Of a DNA stretch of 64,000 nt, positions 9,810 through 19,152 are shown piece by piece. The notes beneath the pieces were generated by a model. It was not told where the DNA came from. It was given only the letters and a program-made list of their open reading frames with translations, and ran no database searches. The stretch spans positions 3,014,501-3,078,500 of the forward strand of contig NZ_CP020083.1 in NCBI RefSeq assembly GCF_003431825.1, written 5' to 3'. The position numbers and the translations under genes were made by a program. The DNA is from Blastomonas fulva (GTDB lineage: Bacteria; Pseudomonadota; Alphaproteobacteria; Sphingomonadales; Sphingomonadaceae). Numbering within the stretch: the first letter of the stretch is position 1; the number at the start of each line of letters is the position of its first letter.

Positions 9810-10982
9810 TCAGCGCTCGATGCAGACCGCGATGCCCATGCCGCCGCCGATGCACAAAGTCGCCAGGCCCTTTTTCGCGTCGCGGCGCGCCATTTCGTAG
9901 AGCAGGGTGGTGAGCACGCGCGCACCGCTGGCGCCGATCGGATGGCCGATGGCGATCGCGCCGCCGTTGACGTTCACCTTCTCGGGGTCCCAGCCCATTT
10001 CCTGCGTCACCGACAGCGCCTGCGCGGCGAAGGCCTCGTTCGATTCGATCAGGTCGAGATCCTCGACGCTCCAGCCCGCCTTGGCGAGTGCGCGGCGGCT
10101 GGCCGATACCGGGCCGATCCCCATGATCGAAGGGTCGACGCCCATCGAGGCCCAGCACGCGATGCGGCCCAGCGGGGCAAGTCCGCGCTTGGCGGCGTCT
10201 TCCTCGCGCATCAGCACCAGGGCGGCCGCGCCATCGTTGAGGCCGCTGGCATTGGCAGCGGTGACGGTGCCGTCCTTCTTGAATGCGGGCCTGAGGCCTG
10301 CGACGCTTTCATAGGTCGCGCCGGCGCGGATATACTCGTCGTCGGTGACCGTGACATCGCCCTTGCGGCCCTTGATCGTAACGGGTGCGATCTCGTCCAT
10401 GAAGCGGCCATCGGCGCGCGCCTTTTCGGCAAGGTTCTGCGAGCGCACGGCAAAACGGTCCTGCGCCTCGCGGGTAATCTGGTACTTCTCGGCCAGGTTC
10501 TCGGCGGTGATGCCCATGTGATACTGGTTGAACACATCGGTCAGGCCATCATACACCATCGTGTCGACGAGCTTCATGTCGCCCATCTTCTGTCCGGCGC
10601 GCAGCATCTGGGCGTGCGGCGACATCGACATGTTTTCCTGGCCACCCGCGACGATGATATCGGCATCGCCATTGGCGATCGACTGGAAGCCCAGCGCGAC
10701 CGCGCGCAGACCCGATCCGCAGACCTGGTTGACGCCATAGGCGGGCACCTCCTTGGGGATGCCAGCGTTGATCGAGGCCTGGCGCGCAGGGTTCTGGCCC
10801 TGGCCTGCGGTGAGCACCTGGCCGAGGATCACCTCTGACACCTCCTCGCCGGTGATTCCCGACTGCGCAAGCGCCGCCTCGATCGCGATGCGGCCGATCT
10901 CGTGCGCGGGGGTTGCGGCATAGGCACCCAGAAAGCTGCCCACGGGGGTCCGCTTGGCGGCGGTGATGACGATGCTGGACAT
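9810..10982 (-). CDS. phaA: Acetyl-CoA acetyltransferase (thiolase)
   Basis: This biosynthetic thiolase condenses two acetyl-CoA to acetoacetyl-CoA, the first step of polyhydroxybutyrate synthesis. The catalytic residues are Cys88 (NQVCGSGLRA), His347 (IGHPIGASGAR) and Cys377 (LCIGGGMG), each one residue off the classical numbering. From the ATG at 10982 the protein is 390 aa, the usual size, and GGAG lies about 9 nt upstream. An ATG at 10997 would add five residues. The neighbouring PHA-synthase-like gene and phaR support a role in PHA synthesis rather than beta-oxidation. Confidence 0.94.
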   Translation of the reverse strand: MSSIVITAAKRTPVGSFLGAYAATPAHEIGRIAIEAALAQSGITGEEVSEVILGQVLTAGQGQNPARQASINAGIPKEVPAYGVNQVCGSGLRAVALGFQSIANGDADIIVAGGQENMSMSPHAQMLRAGQKMGDMKLVDTMVYDGLTDVFNQYHMGITAENLAEKYQITREAQDRFAVRSQNLAEKARADGRFMDEIAPVTIKGRKGDVTVTDDEYIRAGATYESVAGLRPAFKKDGTVTAANASGLNDGAAALVLMREEDAAKRGLAPLGRIACWASMGVDPSIMGIGPVSASRRALAKAGWSVEDLDLIESNEAFAAQALSVTQEMGWDPEKVNVNGGAIAIGHPIGASGARVLTTLLYEMARRDAKKGLATLCIGGGMGIAVCIER

Positions 10983-11032
10983 GGTGATGGTCTCCATCTG
11001 GCGGGATTGTGTGGGGAGGAAGGACTTGCCCC

Positions 11033-12148
11033 CTAGTTAGGCGCTTCGTGTGACAGAATCCAATCTTTCAGCATCGGCCACAGCCTGTGCGGCGCGCTGC
11101 TGCCCACCACCATGCCGACATGCCCAGAGGCCAGCACCTGCCGCCCGGGAAGATCGGGCGAACAGGCAAGCGGGACGATGGCATCGCTGGCCGAGGCCAG
11201 TTCGAGTACCGGACCACGCACGTTCGCCGCATTGATGGGCACGCCGCTCACCGTCCATGCGCCTTGCCCCGTGATGTCGGCCCCATAAAGCTGCTCGAAC
11301 AGCTGCTCGCCCAGCGCGAAGGGCAGGGGCTCGCCGCCATTGGCCCAGTCCTCCACCGCCACGAAACGCCGGGCCGGCCCGCTGTCGGGCTCCATCGCGC
11401 CGAAGTTCATGTATTTCTCGATCAGCTTGTCGGGCGAAAGCGTCCAGAAGCCATGCTGCATCACCTCCATCGGCACCAGGCCCATAGCCTCGCAGGCGGG
11501 CCGGTGATGCGCCCACATCCGGCCAAGCTCGGTGCGGCGCTGCGGATCATAGCCGCTGAAGTGCCAGGGCGTGGCGATCAGCGTCAGGCTGCGGACATCG
11601 GCATGGCATGCTGACGCGAGCGCGATCAGCCCGCCAAGGCAATAGCCCACAAGATGAACAGGGCCAGGCAGTTGGGATAGCAGCGGCAGCAACCGATCCA
11701 TGGCTAGGGTATCGAGCGTGTCGCCCCGATCGCATGGCGTGGTCACCCCCCAATCGACCAAAGCTGAGCTCAACCCCTGATCCCCCAGCCAGCCCATCAG
11801 CGAACATTCGGCGTCCATGTCGAGCACATGCGGCGCGTTGATCGGCGAAGGGACGAAGATGATTCGCGGATGCTCATCCGATCCGGACGCGGCCGTTGGA
11901 GATCCTGCGGCGCTGCGCAGCATCGTCTTTCCGTGCTGCAGCAAAACCTTCCCGGGTGGTCGCATGTAGCCGCGATCGGCGCGTGCATAACGGTCAAGCG
12001 CCTGCAAAAGCTGAAGCAGACGGGCCGGGTTGTCCGCAAGCTGCTGGCGGGCAAGCGCAAGGAAAAGCGGCAAGGGGCGGGGCGCATGTTGCAGTGCACT
12101 ATGATGCGGTGCTACAGTGTCGCAGCTTTTATCGGGAGATGCGCGCAT
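11033..12148 (-). CDS. PHA-synthase-like alpha/beta-hydrolase
   Basis: The protein has the PHA synthase box G-Y-C-L-G-G with Cys (residue 170) rather than Ser as nucleophile. Asp322 (SASDAIVP) and His343 (SGHVGMVVG) complete a triad whose spacing resembles short class III-type PhaC proteins. Genes on either side (thiolase, PhaR) also fit. The start is uncertain: the first good ATG is at 12148, which would overlap the divergent phaR start by 2 nt, while a TTG at 12073 gives a 346-aa protein beginning MPLFLALARQQ and frees room for promoters. It could be a polymerase, a depolymerase or a PHA-related hydrolase; Cys at the nucleophile favours polymerase. Confidence 0.75.
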   Translation of the reverse strand: MRASPDKSCDTVAPHHSALQHAPRPLPLFLALARQQLADNPARLLQLLQALDRYARADRGYMRPPGKVLLQHGKTMLRSAAGSPTAASGSDEHPRIIFVPSPINAPHVLDMDAECSLMGWLGDQGLSSALVDWGVTTPCDRGDTLDTLAMDRLLPLLSQLPGPVHLVGYCLGGLIALASACHADVRSLTLIATPWHFSGYDPQRRTELGRMWAHHRPACEAMGLVPMEVMQHGFWTLSPDKLIEKYMNFGAMEPDSGPARRFVAVEDWANGGEPLPFALGEQLFEQLYGADITGQGAWTVSGVPINAANVRGPVLELASASDAIVPLACSPDLPGRQVLASGHVGMVVGSSAPHRLWPMLKDWILSHEAPN

Positions 12149-12734
12149 GGCCAAGACTGGCACCTCGGATTCGGATGATGTCATCATCATCAAAAAATAC
12201 GCCAACCGCCGTCTGTATAACACCCGGTCGTCGAGCTATATCACGCTCGACTTCTTGGCCAAGCTGACGCGCGAAGGCAAGGATTTCCAGGTTGTCGATG
12301 CCAAGACCGGCGATGATATCACCCACAACATCCTGACCCAGATCATCATGGAAGAGGAATCGAGCGGCCAGCAGATGCTGCCCGTCGGTTTCCTGCGTGA
12401 GCTGATCTCGATGTACGGCAATTCGATGCAATCGATGATACCGCAATATCTCGAAGCCTCGATGGATGCCTTCCGCAAGAACCAGGAAAAATTCCAGAGC
12501 GCGATGGAAGGCAGCATCAAGAACAGCCCGTTTGCGCAGCTGGCACGCCAGAATCTGGCGATGTTCGAAGCGGCATCGAGCGCCTTCAACCCGCGCAAGG
12601 ACAAGGCCGGCGCTCCCGGCGTGCCGCAAACGGCGCCTGCGCCATCCTCGTCCTCGGACGATGAAATCGCCGCGCTCAAGGCCCAGCTTTCGGCCATGCA
12701 GCGCAAGATCGACGATCTGGTCGACAAGAAATAG
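12147..12734 (+). CDS. phaR: Polyhydroxyalkanoate synthesis repressor PhaR
   Basis: This PHB-responsive DNA-binding repressor controls phasin and PHA genes. The N-terminal domain carries the family block IIIKKYANRRLYNT followed by SSYITLDFLAKL (residues about 13-45). The middle holds the PHB-accumulation domain (LPVGFLRELISMYGNSMQ), and the C-terminus ends in a Ser/Pro-rich linker and a short coiled coil (DDEIAALKAQLSAMQRKI). The ATG at 12147 follows GGGAGA by about 8 nt. The length of 195 aa is normal. It is divergent from the PHA-synthase-like gene, which it may repress. Confidence 0.93.
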   Translation: MAKTGTSDSDDVIIIKKYANRRLYNTRSSSYITLDFLAKLTREGKDFQVVDAKTGDDITHNILTQIIMEEESSGQQMLPVGFLRELISMYGNSMQSMIPQYLEASMDAFRKNQEKFQSAMEGSIKNSPFAQLARQNLAMFEAASSAFNPRKDKAGAPGVPQTAPAPSSSSDDEIAALKAQLSAMQRKIDDLVDKK

Positions 12735-12830
12735 GCACGACAGCGCCGGTGCCAAACGGGTGATTGCGCGAACGTGCGCGCTCGCCTAGGCACGCGGGCC
12801 TTGTTTGAGTGCATCAGGATCGAGCTTACA

Positions 12831-14363
12831 GTGACCAAGAAGAACGCGCTGCCCGTCACACGGCAGGAAGATTTTGCCGCATGGTACCAGGCGGTCATCC
12901 AGGAAGCGGACCTTGCCGAGGAATCGGGCGTGCGCGGCTGCATGATCATGCGCCCCTGGGGCTATGGCATCTGGGAGCGCATCCAGATGCTGCTCGACCG
13001 GCAGATCAAGGAAACCGGGCACGAGAACTGCTATTTCCCGCTGTTCATTCCCCTGAGCTATTTCGCGAAGGAAGCCGAGCACGTCGAGGGCTTCGCCAAG
13101 GAAATGGCTGTGGTCACGCATCACCGGCTGAAGATGGAGGACGGCCAGTTGGTCGTCGATCCCGAAGCCAAGCTTGAAGAGCCTCTGGTTGTCCGTCCGA
13201 CATCCGAAACGGTGATCGGCACCGCGTTCTCGCGCTGGCTGCAGAGCTGGCGTGACCTGCCGATCATGGTCAACCAATGGGCCAACGTTGTACGCTGGGA
13301 AATGCGCACCCGCATGTTCCTGCGCACATCCGAATTCCTCTGGCAGGAGGGTCATACGGCGCACGAGAACGAAGCCGATGCGATGACCGAGACGCTGACG
13401 ATCCTGGCGATGTATCGTGACTTCGCGCAGGGCCCGCTCGCCATGCCGGTGATTGCGGGTGAAAAGCCCGAGAATGAGCGCTTCCCGGGCGCGGTCGCGA
13501 CCTATTCGATCGAAGCGATGATGCAGGACGGCAAGGCGCTGCAGGCCGGGACCTCGCATTATCTGGGGCAGAATTTCGCGCACGCGCAGAACATTCGCTT
13601 CCAGGACCGCGAGGGCCAGTTCCAGTTCGCGCACACCACCAGCTGGGGCGTTTCGACGCGTCTGGTCGGCGGCGTCATCATGACCCATGGCGACGATGAT
13701 GGCCTCAAGGTGCCGCCGCAGATCGCGCCGCACCAGATCGTCATCGTGCCGATGCTGCGCGAAAACCCCGAGGACGAAGCGCTGCTTGCTTATTGTGCGA
13801 AGATCCGCACCGCGCTGATCGATTCCAGCGCGTTCGGTGAACCGCTGCGCGTGCTGATCGACAAGAAGGCGGGCAAGCCCGGTCCCAAGCGCTGGGGCTG
13901 GGTCAAGAAGGGTGCGCCGATCATCCTGGAAATCGGCGGGCGCGATGCCGCTGGCGAACAGGTGACGATGCTGCGCCGCGACGCACTCTATTCCGAGGAT
14001 GGCAAGCTCGACAATCAGGCGATGCACTGGGAATCGTTCGTCGGCCAGGCGCCTGCGCTGCTCGACCAGATCCAGACGCTGATGTTCTGCTCGGCCAAGG
14101 CACGGCTCGATGGACAGGTGCGCACCGATGTCACCGACATGGCTGGCCTCAAGGCGCATTTCGATGGCAGCAAATATCCAGGCTGGGTCGCGGTGGATTG
14201 GTGCCGCCCGACCGGCGAGGCGCTGGACAAGGTCGTCGAGCAACTGAAGGCGCTCAAGCTCACCATCCGCAACACGCCGGAAAATTCGGCGCCTGCAGGT
14301 GCAAGCTGCTTCTTCACCGGCGAGCCCGCGGTCGAGCGCGTGCTGCTCGCCCGGGCCTATTGA
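12831..14363 (+). CDS. proS: Prolyl-tRNA synthetase, eukaryote/archaea-type
   Basis: This class II synthetase charges tRNA-Pro. Motif 1 (GVRGCMIMRPWGYGIWE) begins near residue 33, motif 2 (RWEMRTRMFLRTSEFLWQEG) near 150 and motif 3 (TRLVGGVIMTHGDDDGL) near 272. There is no bacterial editing insertion between motifs 2 and 3, the protein has the extra C-terminal domain, and it ends in a tyrosine, all features of the archaeal/eukaryotic ProRS class. The GTG at 12831 gives 510 aa; the frame extends upstream to 12774 without family similarity. RNase R follows directly. Confidence 0.93.
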   Translation: MTKKNALPVTRQEDFAAWYQAVIQEADLAEESGVRGCMIMRPWGYGIWERIQMLLDRQIKETGHENCYFPLFIPLSYFAKEAEHVEGFAKEMAVVTHHRLKMEDGQLVVDPEAKLEEPLVVRPTSETVIGTAFSRWLQSWRDLPIMVNQWANVVRWEMRTRMFLRTSEFLWQEGHTAHENEADAMTETLTILAMYRDFAQGPLAMPVIAGEKPENERFPGAVATYSIEAMMQDGKALQAGTSHYLGQNFAHAQNIRFQDREGQFQFAHTTSWGVSTRLVGGVIMTHGDDDGLKVPPQIAPHQIVIVPMLRENPEDEALLAYCAKIRTALIDSSAFGEPLRVLIDKKAGKPGPKRWGWVKKGAPIILEIGGRDAAGEQVTMLRRDALYSEDGKLDNQAMHWESFVGQAPALLDQIQTLMFCSAKARLDGQVRTDVTDMAGLKAHFDGSKYPGWVAVDWCRPTGEALDKVVEQLKALKLTIRNTPENSAPAGASCFFTGEPAVERVLLARAY

Positions 14364-14370
14364 ACAGAAG

Positions 14371-16668
14371 GTGGCGCAGGATCGTCCCGGCAAGGCCAAG
14401 GCACCTCGCTCATACGATGGCGGGATGCCCGATCGTGCGGCGATCCTGAAGTTCATCACCGAATCCTACGAGCCTGCGGGCAAGCGCGAGATCGCCAAGC
14501 ACTTCAAGCTGCGCGGCGCAGAGAAGATCGCGCTCAAGGCGCTCCTCAAGGACATGGCCGATGAAGGCCTGATCGACAGTGCCCCGGGCCGCGCGTTCCA
14601 CAAGATGGGCGGGCTGCCCAAGGTCACCGTACTCAAGATCATCGAGGTCGATGGCCGCGAGCTGATCGGGGTTCCCGACAACTGGCAGGCTGAAGGCGTT
14701 CCGGCGCCCAAGGTGCGGATTTCCGAACGCGGCCGCTCGGGCGCGCTGGCGGTGGGCGACCGCGTGCTCGCGCGCACCGAAGAGGCGGGTGGCGGTCATC
14801 GCGCGTTCGTGATGAAGAAGCTGCAGCGCGCGGGCGAGCAATTGCTCGGCGTGGTGCAGCGTGACGAAGGCAGCGGCAAACTCTGGCTCAAGCCGGTCGA
14901 CAAGCGCATCCGGCGTCTGGTCCCGATCTCCGATCCCGGCAAGGCCGAGGTCGGCCAGTTGGTGATGGCCGAACAGAGCGGATTGCGCGACCGCGTGTCT
15001 GCCAAGGTCACCGAAGTGCTGGGCGAACCCTTTGCGCCGCGCTCGTTCAGCATGATCGCGATCCACAAATTCGGCATCCCGATGGAATTCGCTGCCGAGG
15101 CGATCACCGAAGCTGAGCTCGCATCCAAGCTGCCGCTGACCACCGAGGCACGCGAGGACCTGCGCCACCTGCCGATCGTCGCGATCGATCCGGTCGATGC
15201 GCGCGATCATGATGACGCGATCTGGGCGGCACCTGATGACAATCCCACCAATCCCGGCGGGTTCAAGGCGATCGTCGCGATTGCCGATGTCTCCTATTAC
15301 GTCCGCCCCGGCGGCGCGATCGACCGGTCGGCGCGCAAGCGCGGCAACAGCGTGTATTTCCCCGACCGCGTCGTGCCGATGCTTCCCGAGGTGCTCTCTG
15401 CGGACATGTGTTCGCTGAAAGCCGGGCAGGACCGCGCGGCGATGGCGTGCCATCTGGTGATCGATGCGCACGGCAAGCTCAAGGACTGGCGCTTCACCCG
15501 CGCGCTGGTGCGGCTGGCGGCGAACATCGCCTATGAGGATGCACAGGCGGCGATCGACGGCACCAAGCCGCACGAGCTGACCGAAACCGCGCTCCGCCCG
15601 CTCTGGGCGTGCTGGAAGCTGCTCTACAAGGCGCGCGGTGCCCGTGAGCCGCTCGACCTCGACCTGCCAGAGCGGCGGATCGTTCTCGACGAGGCGGGCC
15701 GCATCGTCAGCGTCGCAACCCGCGAGCGGCTCGATGCGCACCGGCTGGTCGAGGATTTCATGATCGCCGCCAATGTCGCTGCCGCCAAGGCGCTCGAGGG
15801 CAAGAAGGCGCCCGTGGTCTATCGCGTCCACGAGCCGCCCTCGCGCGAGAAATTGGTCGCGCTCAAGGACTATCTCGAAACCTTCGAGATTGCGTTCGCG
15901 CTGGGGCAGGTGGTGCGGCCCAGCACCTTCAATTCCATCCTTGCGCGGGTGACCGACGAGACGGTCAAGCCGATGGTGATGGAGCAGGTGCTGCGCAGCC
16001 AGACCCAGGCCTATTATGGCCCGCGCAACATGGGCCATTTCGGGCTTTCGCTTGGATCCTATGGCCATTTCACCAGCCCGATCCGCCGCTATGCCGATCT
16101 GCTGCTGCACCGCGCGCTGGTCGATGCCTACAAGCTCGAGCAGCCCGCGCCCAAAAGCGATCTGCCGCCTGCTACCGGGCTCAGCGAGCAGGACGCCGCC
16201 TCGCTCGACCGCATCTGCCAGCTGATCAGCAGCTACGAGCGGCGCGCGATGGAGGCCGAGCGCGAGACCGTCGATCGCTATGTCGCAGCCTTCCTCGCCA
16301 CCCGCATCGGCGAGGTGCACAAGGTGCGGATCACCGGGGTGCAGAATTTCGGCTTTTTCGCGACGATCGAGGAATTCGGCGGCGACGGTCTGGTGCCGGT
16401 CTCGACGCTGGGCGCAGAGCGCTTTTGGTACGACGAAAAGGCGCAGACGCTGACCGGCGAGACCACCGGCGAGCAATATGCCGTGGGCCAGCGGCTAGAG
16501 CTCAGGCTGGTCGAGGCAGATCCCATCACCGGGGCGATAAAGTTCGAGCTGCCCGAAGGCGGCAACTTCATGCGCGAGCCTTATCGCGGGCGCAACGATG
16601 GCAAGACCAAGCGTCCGCCGATCAAGCGCCGCGGTCGCCCCGGCAACATCCGCCACCAGAGCCGCTGA
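14371..16668 (+). CDS. rnr: Ribonuclease R
   Basis: This processive 3'-5' exoribonuclease degrades structured RNA. An N-terminal helix-turn-helix-like segment (IAKHFKLRGAEKIALKALLKDM) leads into cold-shock-like domains, the RNB catalytic domain (metal-binding Asp cluster DPVDARDHDDA from about residue 273), an S1 domain at about 645-735 and a basic tail (TKRPPIKRRGRPG). The start is either the GTG at 14371, giving 765 aa with a basic N-terminal linker, or the ATG at 14425 (747 aa). It lies immediately after proS and converges on the UspA gene. Confidence 0.93.
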   Translation: MAQDRPGKAKAPRSYDGGMPDRAAILKFITESYEPAGKREIAKHFKLRGAEKIALKALLKDMADEGLIDSAPGRAFHKMGGLPKVTVLKIIEVDGRELIGVPDNWQAEGVPAPKVRISERGRSGALAVGDRVLARTEEAGGGHRAFVMKKLQRAGEQLLGVVQRDEGSGKLWLKPVDKRIRRLVPISDPGKAEVGQLVMAEQSGLRDRVSAKVTEVLGEPFAPRSFSMIAIHKFGIPMEFAAEAITEAELASKLPLTTEAREDLRHLPIVAIDPVDARDHDDAIWAAPDDNPTNPGGFKAIVAIADVSYYVRPGGAIDRSARKRGNSVYFPDRVVPMLPEVLSADMCSLKAGQDRAAMACHLVIDAHGKLKDWRFTRALVRLAANIAYEDAQAAIDGTKPHELTETALRPLWACWKLLYKARGAREPLDLDLPERRIVLDEAGRIVSVATRERLDAHRLVEDFMIAANVAAAKALEGKKAPVVYRVHEPPSREKLVALKDYLETFEIAFALGQVVRPSTFNSILARVTDETVKPMVMEQVLRSQTQAYYGPRNMGHFGLSLGSYGHFTSPIRRYADLLLHRALVDAYKLEQPAPKSDLPPATGLSEQDAASLDRICQLISSYERRAMEAERETVDRYVAAFLATRIGEVHKVRITGVQNFGFFATIEEFGGDGLVPVSTLGAERFWYDEKAQTLTGETTGEQYAVGQRLELRLVEADPITGAIKFELPEGGNFMREPYRGRNDGKTKRPPIKRRGRPGNIRHQSR

Positions 16669-16681
16669 CCGCTAGCGGCGG

Positions 16682-17137
16682 TCAGGACATTCGGTCGATG
16701 TCGGCATCGGTCAGCCCGCCCGGCACGATGGTGAGCGGGCAGGGCAATGCGCCTGCATCGGGGCCGGCAAAATGCGTGATCAGCGGCCCGGGCGCTCCGC
16801 TTGCCGCCGCGCCCAGCACCAGCATGGCAAGATCGGGACATTCGAGCATGTAGCGGCGGATTTCCTTCGTCGCATCGCCCATCCGCACGGTGATCACCGG
16901 ACGCTGGCCCATTTCATCGAACAGGGTCCCTGCGGCATTGGCGACCAGCGCCTCGGCCCGGCTGCGCGCCTCGTCCTCGATCGTCGCCTGCACCCCACCC
17001 CAGGCAACGAAGTCCTGCTTGGGCACCAGCGCCAGGATATGCACCTGACCACCGGTGTGCTGCGCCCTCCGCGAGGCGAAGCGCAGCGCGGTCAGCGCCT
17101 CGCTGGTTTCATCCATGATGACCAGATATACCCGCAT
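16682..17137 (-). CDS. UspA-family universal stress protein
   Basis: This is a single-domain, 151-aa cytoplasmic protein. The N-terminal strand VYLVIMDETSEA and the central and C-terminal blocks VRMGDATKEI and LAMLVLGAAASGAPGPLITHF resemble the ATP-binding Usp fold, although the classical G-x2-G-x9-G-S/T motif is degenerate. The ATG at 17137 follows a GGGG-rich site; the open frame extends to 17194 with no family match. It is divergent from pdhC, so the 145-nt gap holds both promoters. Function beyond stress response is unknown. Confidence 0.8.
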   Translation of the reverse strand: MRVYLVIMDETSEALTALRFASRRAQHTGGQVHILALVPKQDFVAWGGVQATIEDEARSRAEALVANAAGTLFDEMGQRPVITVRMGDATKEIRRYMLECPDLAMLVLGAAASGAPGPLITHFAGPDAGALPCPLTIVPGGLTDADIDRMS

Positions 17138-17282
17138 AAAATCGCTGCCCCGTTTGCTGGCCTTAAGACTGCGCCAAAATGATAGGTGTGGCAAGGGTAT
17201 GCCCCCTTGACCCTACGGACCTAAGCGTCGAGAACGGCCCCCGTTATCGAATTGGCGCACCTGAATCGGGGGAAAACACCCA

Positions 17283-18578
17283 ATGCCTATCAATCTGAAA
17301 ATGCCGGCCCTCTCGCCCACGATGGAGGAGGGCACGCTCGCCAAGTGGCTGGTCAAGGAAGGCGACACCGTCGCCTCCGGGGACCTGCTCGCCGAGATCG
17401 AAACCGACAAGGCGACGATGGAATTCGAGGCGGTCGACGAGGGCGTGATCGCAAAGATTGTCATTCCGGCAGGGACCGACAATGTGAAAGTGGGTGAGAT
17501 CATCGCGATCATCACCGCCGAGGGCGAGGATGCGAGCGACGCGCCCGCCGCTGCAGCGCCCGCACCGGCGCCTGCGCCTGCTCCGAAGGAAGAGGCCAGG
17601 GCTGCTCCGGCACCTACGCCGGCACCCGCTCCTGCACCAGCGGCCACAGCCTCGTCCGACGACGACAGGATCAAGGCGAGCCCGCTCGCCAAGCGCATTG
17701 CCGCCGCCAAGGGCATCGATCTGGCGACGATCAAGGGTACCGGCCCCGGCGGCCGTATCGTCAAGGCCGATGTCGAGGATGCGCAGCCCGGCGAATCCAA
17801 GGCTGCAGCCCCTGCACCTGCGCCCGCAGCCGCGCCGCAAGCAGCCGCTGCACCTGCCGCCGCCGCGCCTGCACCGTTCACCACCGATATTCCGCACGAA
17901 GAGGCCAAGCTCTCCAACATGCGCAAAACGATCGCGCGCCGCCTGACCGAGGCCAAGCAGACGATCCCGCACATTTATCTCACGCTCGATGTCCAGCTCG
18001 ACAAGTTGCTCAAGCTACGCGGCGAGCTCAACAAGGCGCTCGAGGCGCAGGGCGTCAAGCTCTCGGTCAACGATCTGCTGATCAAGGCGCTCGCCAAGGC
18101 GCTGATCCAGGTGCCCAAGTGCAACGTCAGCTTCGCCGGCAACACGCTGATCAGCTACAGCCGCGCAGACATTTCGGTCGCGGTGAGCACGCCTGCGGGC
18201 CTGATCACCCCGATCATCGTCGGTGCCGAAACCAAGGCCGTCGGTGCGATCTCGACCGAGATGAAGGAGCTCGCCGGACGCGCCAAGGAAGGCAAGCTGC
18301 AGCCGCACGAATATCAGGGCGGCACCGCGAGCCTTTCCAACATGGGCATGTTCGGCATCAAGCACTTCGAAGCGGTGATCAACCCGCCCCAGGCAATGAT
18401 CATGGCGATCGGCGCAGGCGAGAAGCGCCCGTACATCGTCGATGATGCGCTCGGCATCGCGACGGTGATGAGCGCCACCGGCAGCTTCGACCACCGCGCC
18501 ATCGACGGCGCCGATGGCGCCCAGCTGATGCAGGCGTTCAAGGAGCTGTGCGAAAACCCGCTGGGGATGCTGGCTTAA
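17283..18578 (+). CDS. pdhC: Pyruvate dehydrogenase E2, dihydrolipoamide acetyltransferase
   Basis: This core of the pyruvate dehydrogenase complex moves the acetyl group from lipoate to CoA. Domains in order: one lipoyl domain with the lipoylated Lys43 (ETDKATMEF), an Ala/Pro-rich hinge, a peripheral-subunit-binding domain at about 135-168 ([21 protein letters not shown]), a second Ala/Pro hinge, and a catalytic domain with the active-site [11 protein letters not shown] near residue 403. At 431 aa it is full length. The E3 gene lpdA lies 971 nt downstream, with two other genes between. The E1 genes are not in the window. Confidence 0.95.
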   Translation: MPINLKMPALSPTMEEGTLAKWLVKEGDTVASGDLLAEIETDKATMEFEAVDEGVIAKIVIPAGTDNVKVGEIIAIITAEGEDASDAPAAAAPAPAPAPAPKEEARAAPAPTPAPAPAPAATASSDDDRIKASPLAKRIAAAKGIDLATIKGTGPGGRIVKADVEDAQPGESKAAAPAPAPAAAPQAAAAPAAAAPAPFTTDIPHEEAKLSNMRKTIARRLTEAKQTIPHIYLTLDVQLDKLLKLRGELNKALEAQGVKLSVNDLLIKALAKALIQVPKCNVSFAGNTLISYSRADISVAVSTPAGLITPIIVGAETKAVGAISTEMKELAGRAKEGKLQPHEYQGGTASLSNMGMFGIKHFEAVINPPQAMIMAIGAGEKRPYIVDDALGIATVMSATGSFDHRAIDGADGAQLMQAFKELCENPLGMLA

Positions 18579-18591
18579 GGCGTTCAGGCTG

Positions 18592-19152
18592 ATGTCCCGC
18601 GATCTTCAAAGCCCCTCTCCCCTCGCGGGAGAGGGGTTGGGGAGAGGGGGGCGGCGCGACAGCGACGCTTCTGCGCCGACCGCTCCATCACCTGCCACCT
18701 TACGGACCCGCGCCAGGGCAATGCGCAGCGAGCCTACCGAAGCCGAACTCAAGCTCTGGCAGATCCTGCGCGGCAAGCGCCTCGAAGGTTTCAAGTTCAA
18801 GCGGCAGGTGCCGATCGATCGCTATATCGCGGATTTCGTGTGCTTTGCGCAGCGGGTGATCGTGGAGGCGGATGGGGCGCAACATGTCGAGAACGCTTAT
18901 GACGCGGCGCGCGATGCCCATCTGCGCCAAGAGGGTTTCACTGTGCTGCGGTTCTCGAACTACGATATTTTGACGAATGACGAAGGGGTTGGGGAGATGA
19001 TCTTGGGGGTTTTGTCTGGCGACGAACAGGCCATCGAGGCCTGTGCGTCGCGCCCCCTCTCCCCAACCCCTCTCCCGCAAGGGGAGAGGGGCTTGGATGC
19101 CGCCGCGTCCGCTCCTCCCTCTCCCTCAGGGGGACAGGCGCCGCATCCATGA
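18592..19152 (+). CDS. DUF559 endonuclease-like protein inside inverted repeats
   Basis: The core (residues about 45-140) is a DUF559/Vsr-like PD-(D/E)XK nuclease fold: EAELKLWQ, YIADFVC, the acidic pair in VEADGAQH, then RDAHLRQEGFTVLRFSNYDIL. Both ends of the 186-aa frame are translated repeat: GC-rich arms at 18612-18656 and 19049-19091 encode PSPLAGEGLGRGG and PLSPTPLPQGERG. The functional start may therefore be the ATG at 18721. The gene lies 13 nt after pdhC and overlaps the next gene by 4 nt (ATGA). Whether the enzyme cuts DNA, and which DNA, is unknown. Confidence 0.8.
   Translation: MSRDLQSPSPLAGEGLGRGGRRDSDASAPTAPSPATLRTRARAMRSEPTEAELKLWQILRGKRLEGFKFKRQVPIDRYIADFVCFAQRVIVEADGAQHVENAYDAARDAHLRQEGFTVLRFSNYDILTNDEGVGEMILGVLSGDEQAIEACASRPLSPTPLPQGERGLDAAASAPPSPSGGQAPHP
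18612..18656. repeat. Left inverted-repeat arm flanking the DUF559 gene
   Basis: This arm contains a palindrome (CCCCTCTCCC / GGGAGAGGGG around CTCGC, 18612-18636) followed by TTGGGGAGAGGGGG. It is the near-perfect inverse of 19049-19091, with one mismatch (C/T in the loop) and a one-base length difference over roughly 40 nt. Confidence 0.85.
19049..19091. repeat. Right inverted-repeat arm flanking the DUF559 gene
   Basis: This arm reads CGCCCCCTCTCCCCAA and then a palindrome (CCCCTCTCCC / GGGAGAGGGG around GCAAG, 19067-19091). It is the inverted partner of the arm at 18612-18656. Together the arms bound a unit of about 480 bp that contains the whole DUF559 core. Confidence 0.85.
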
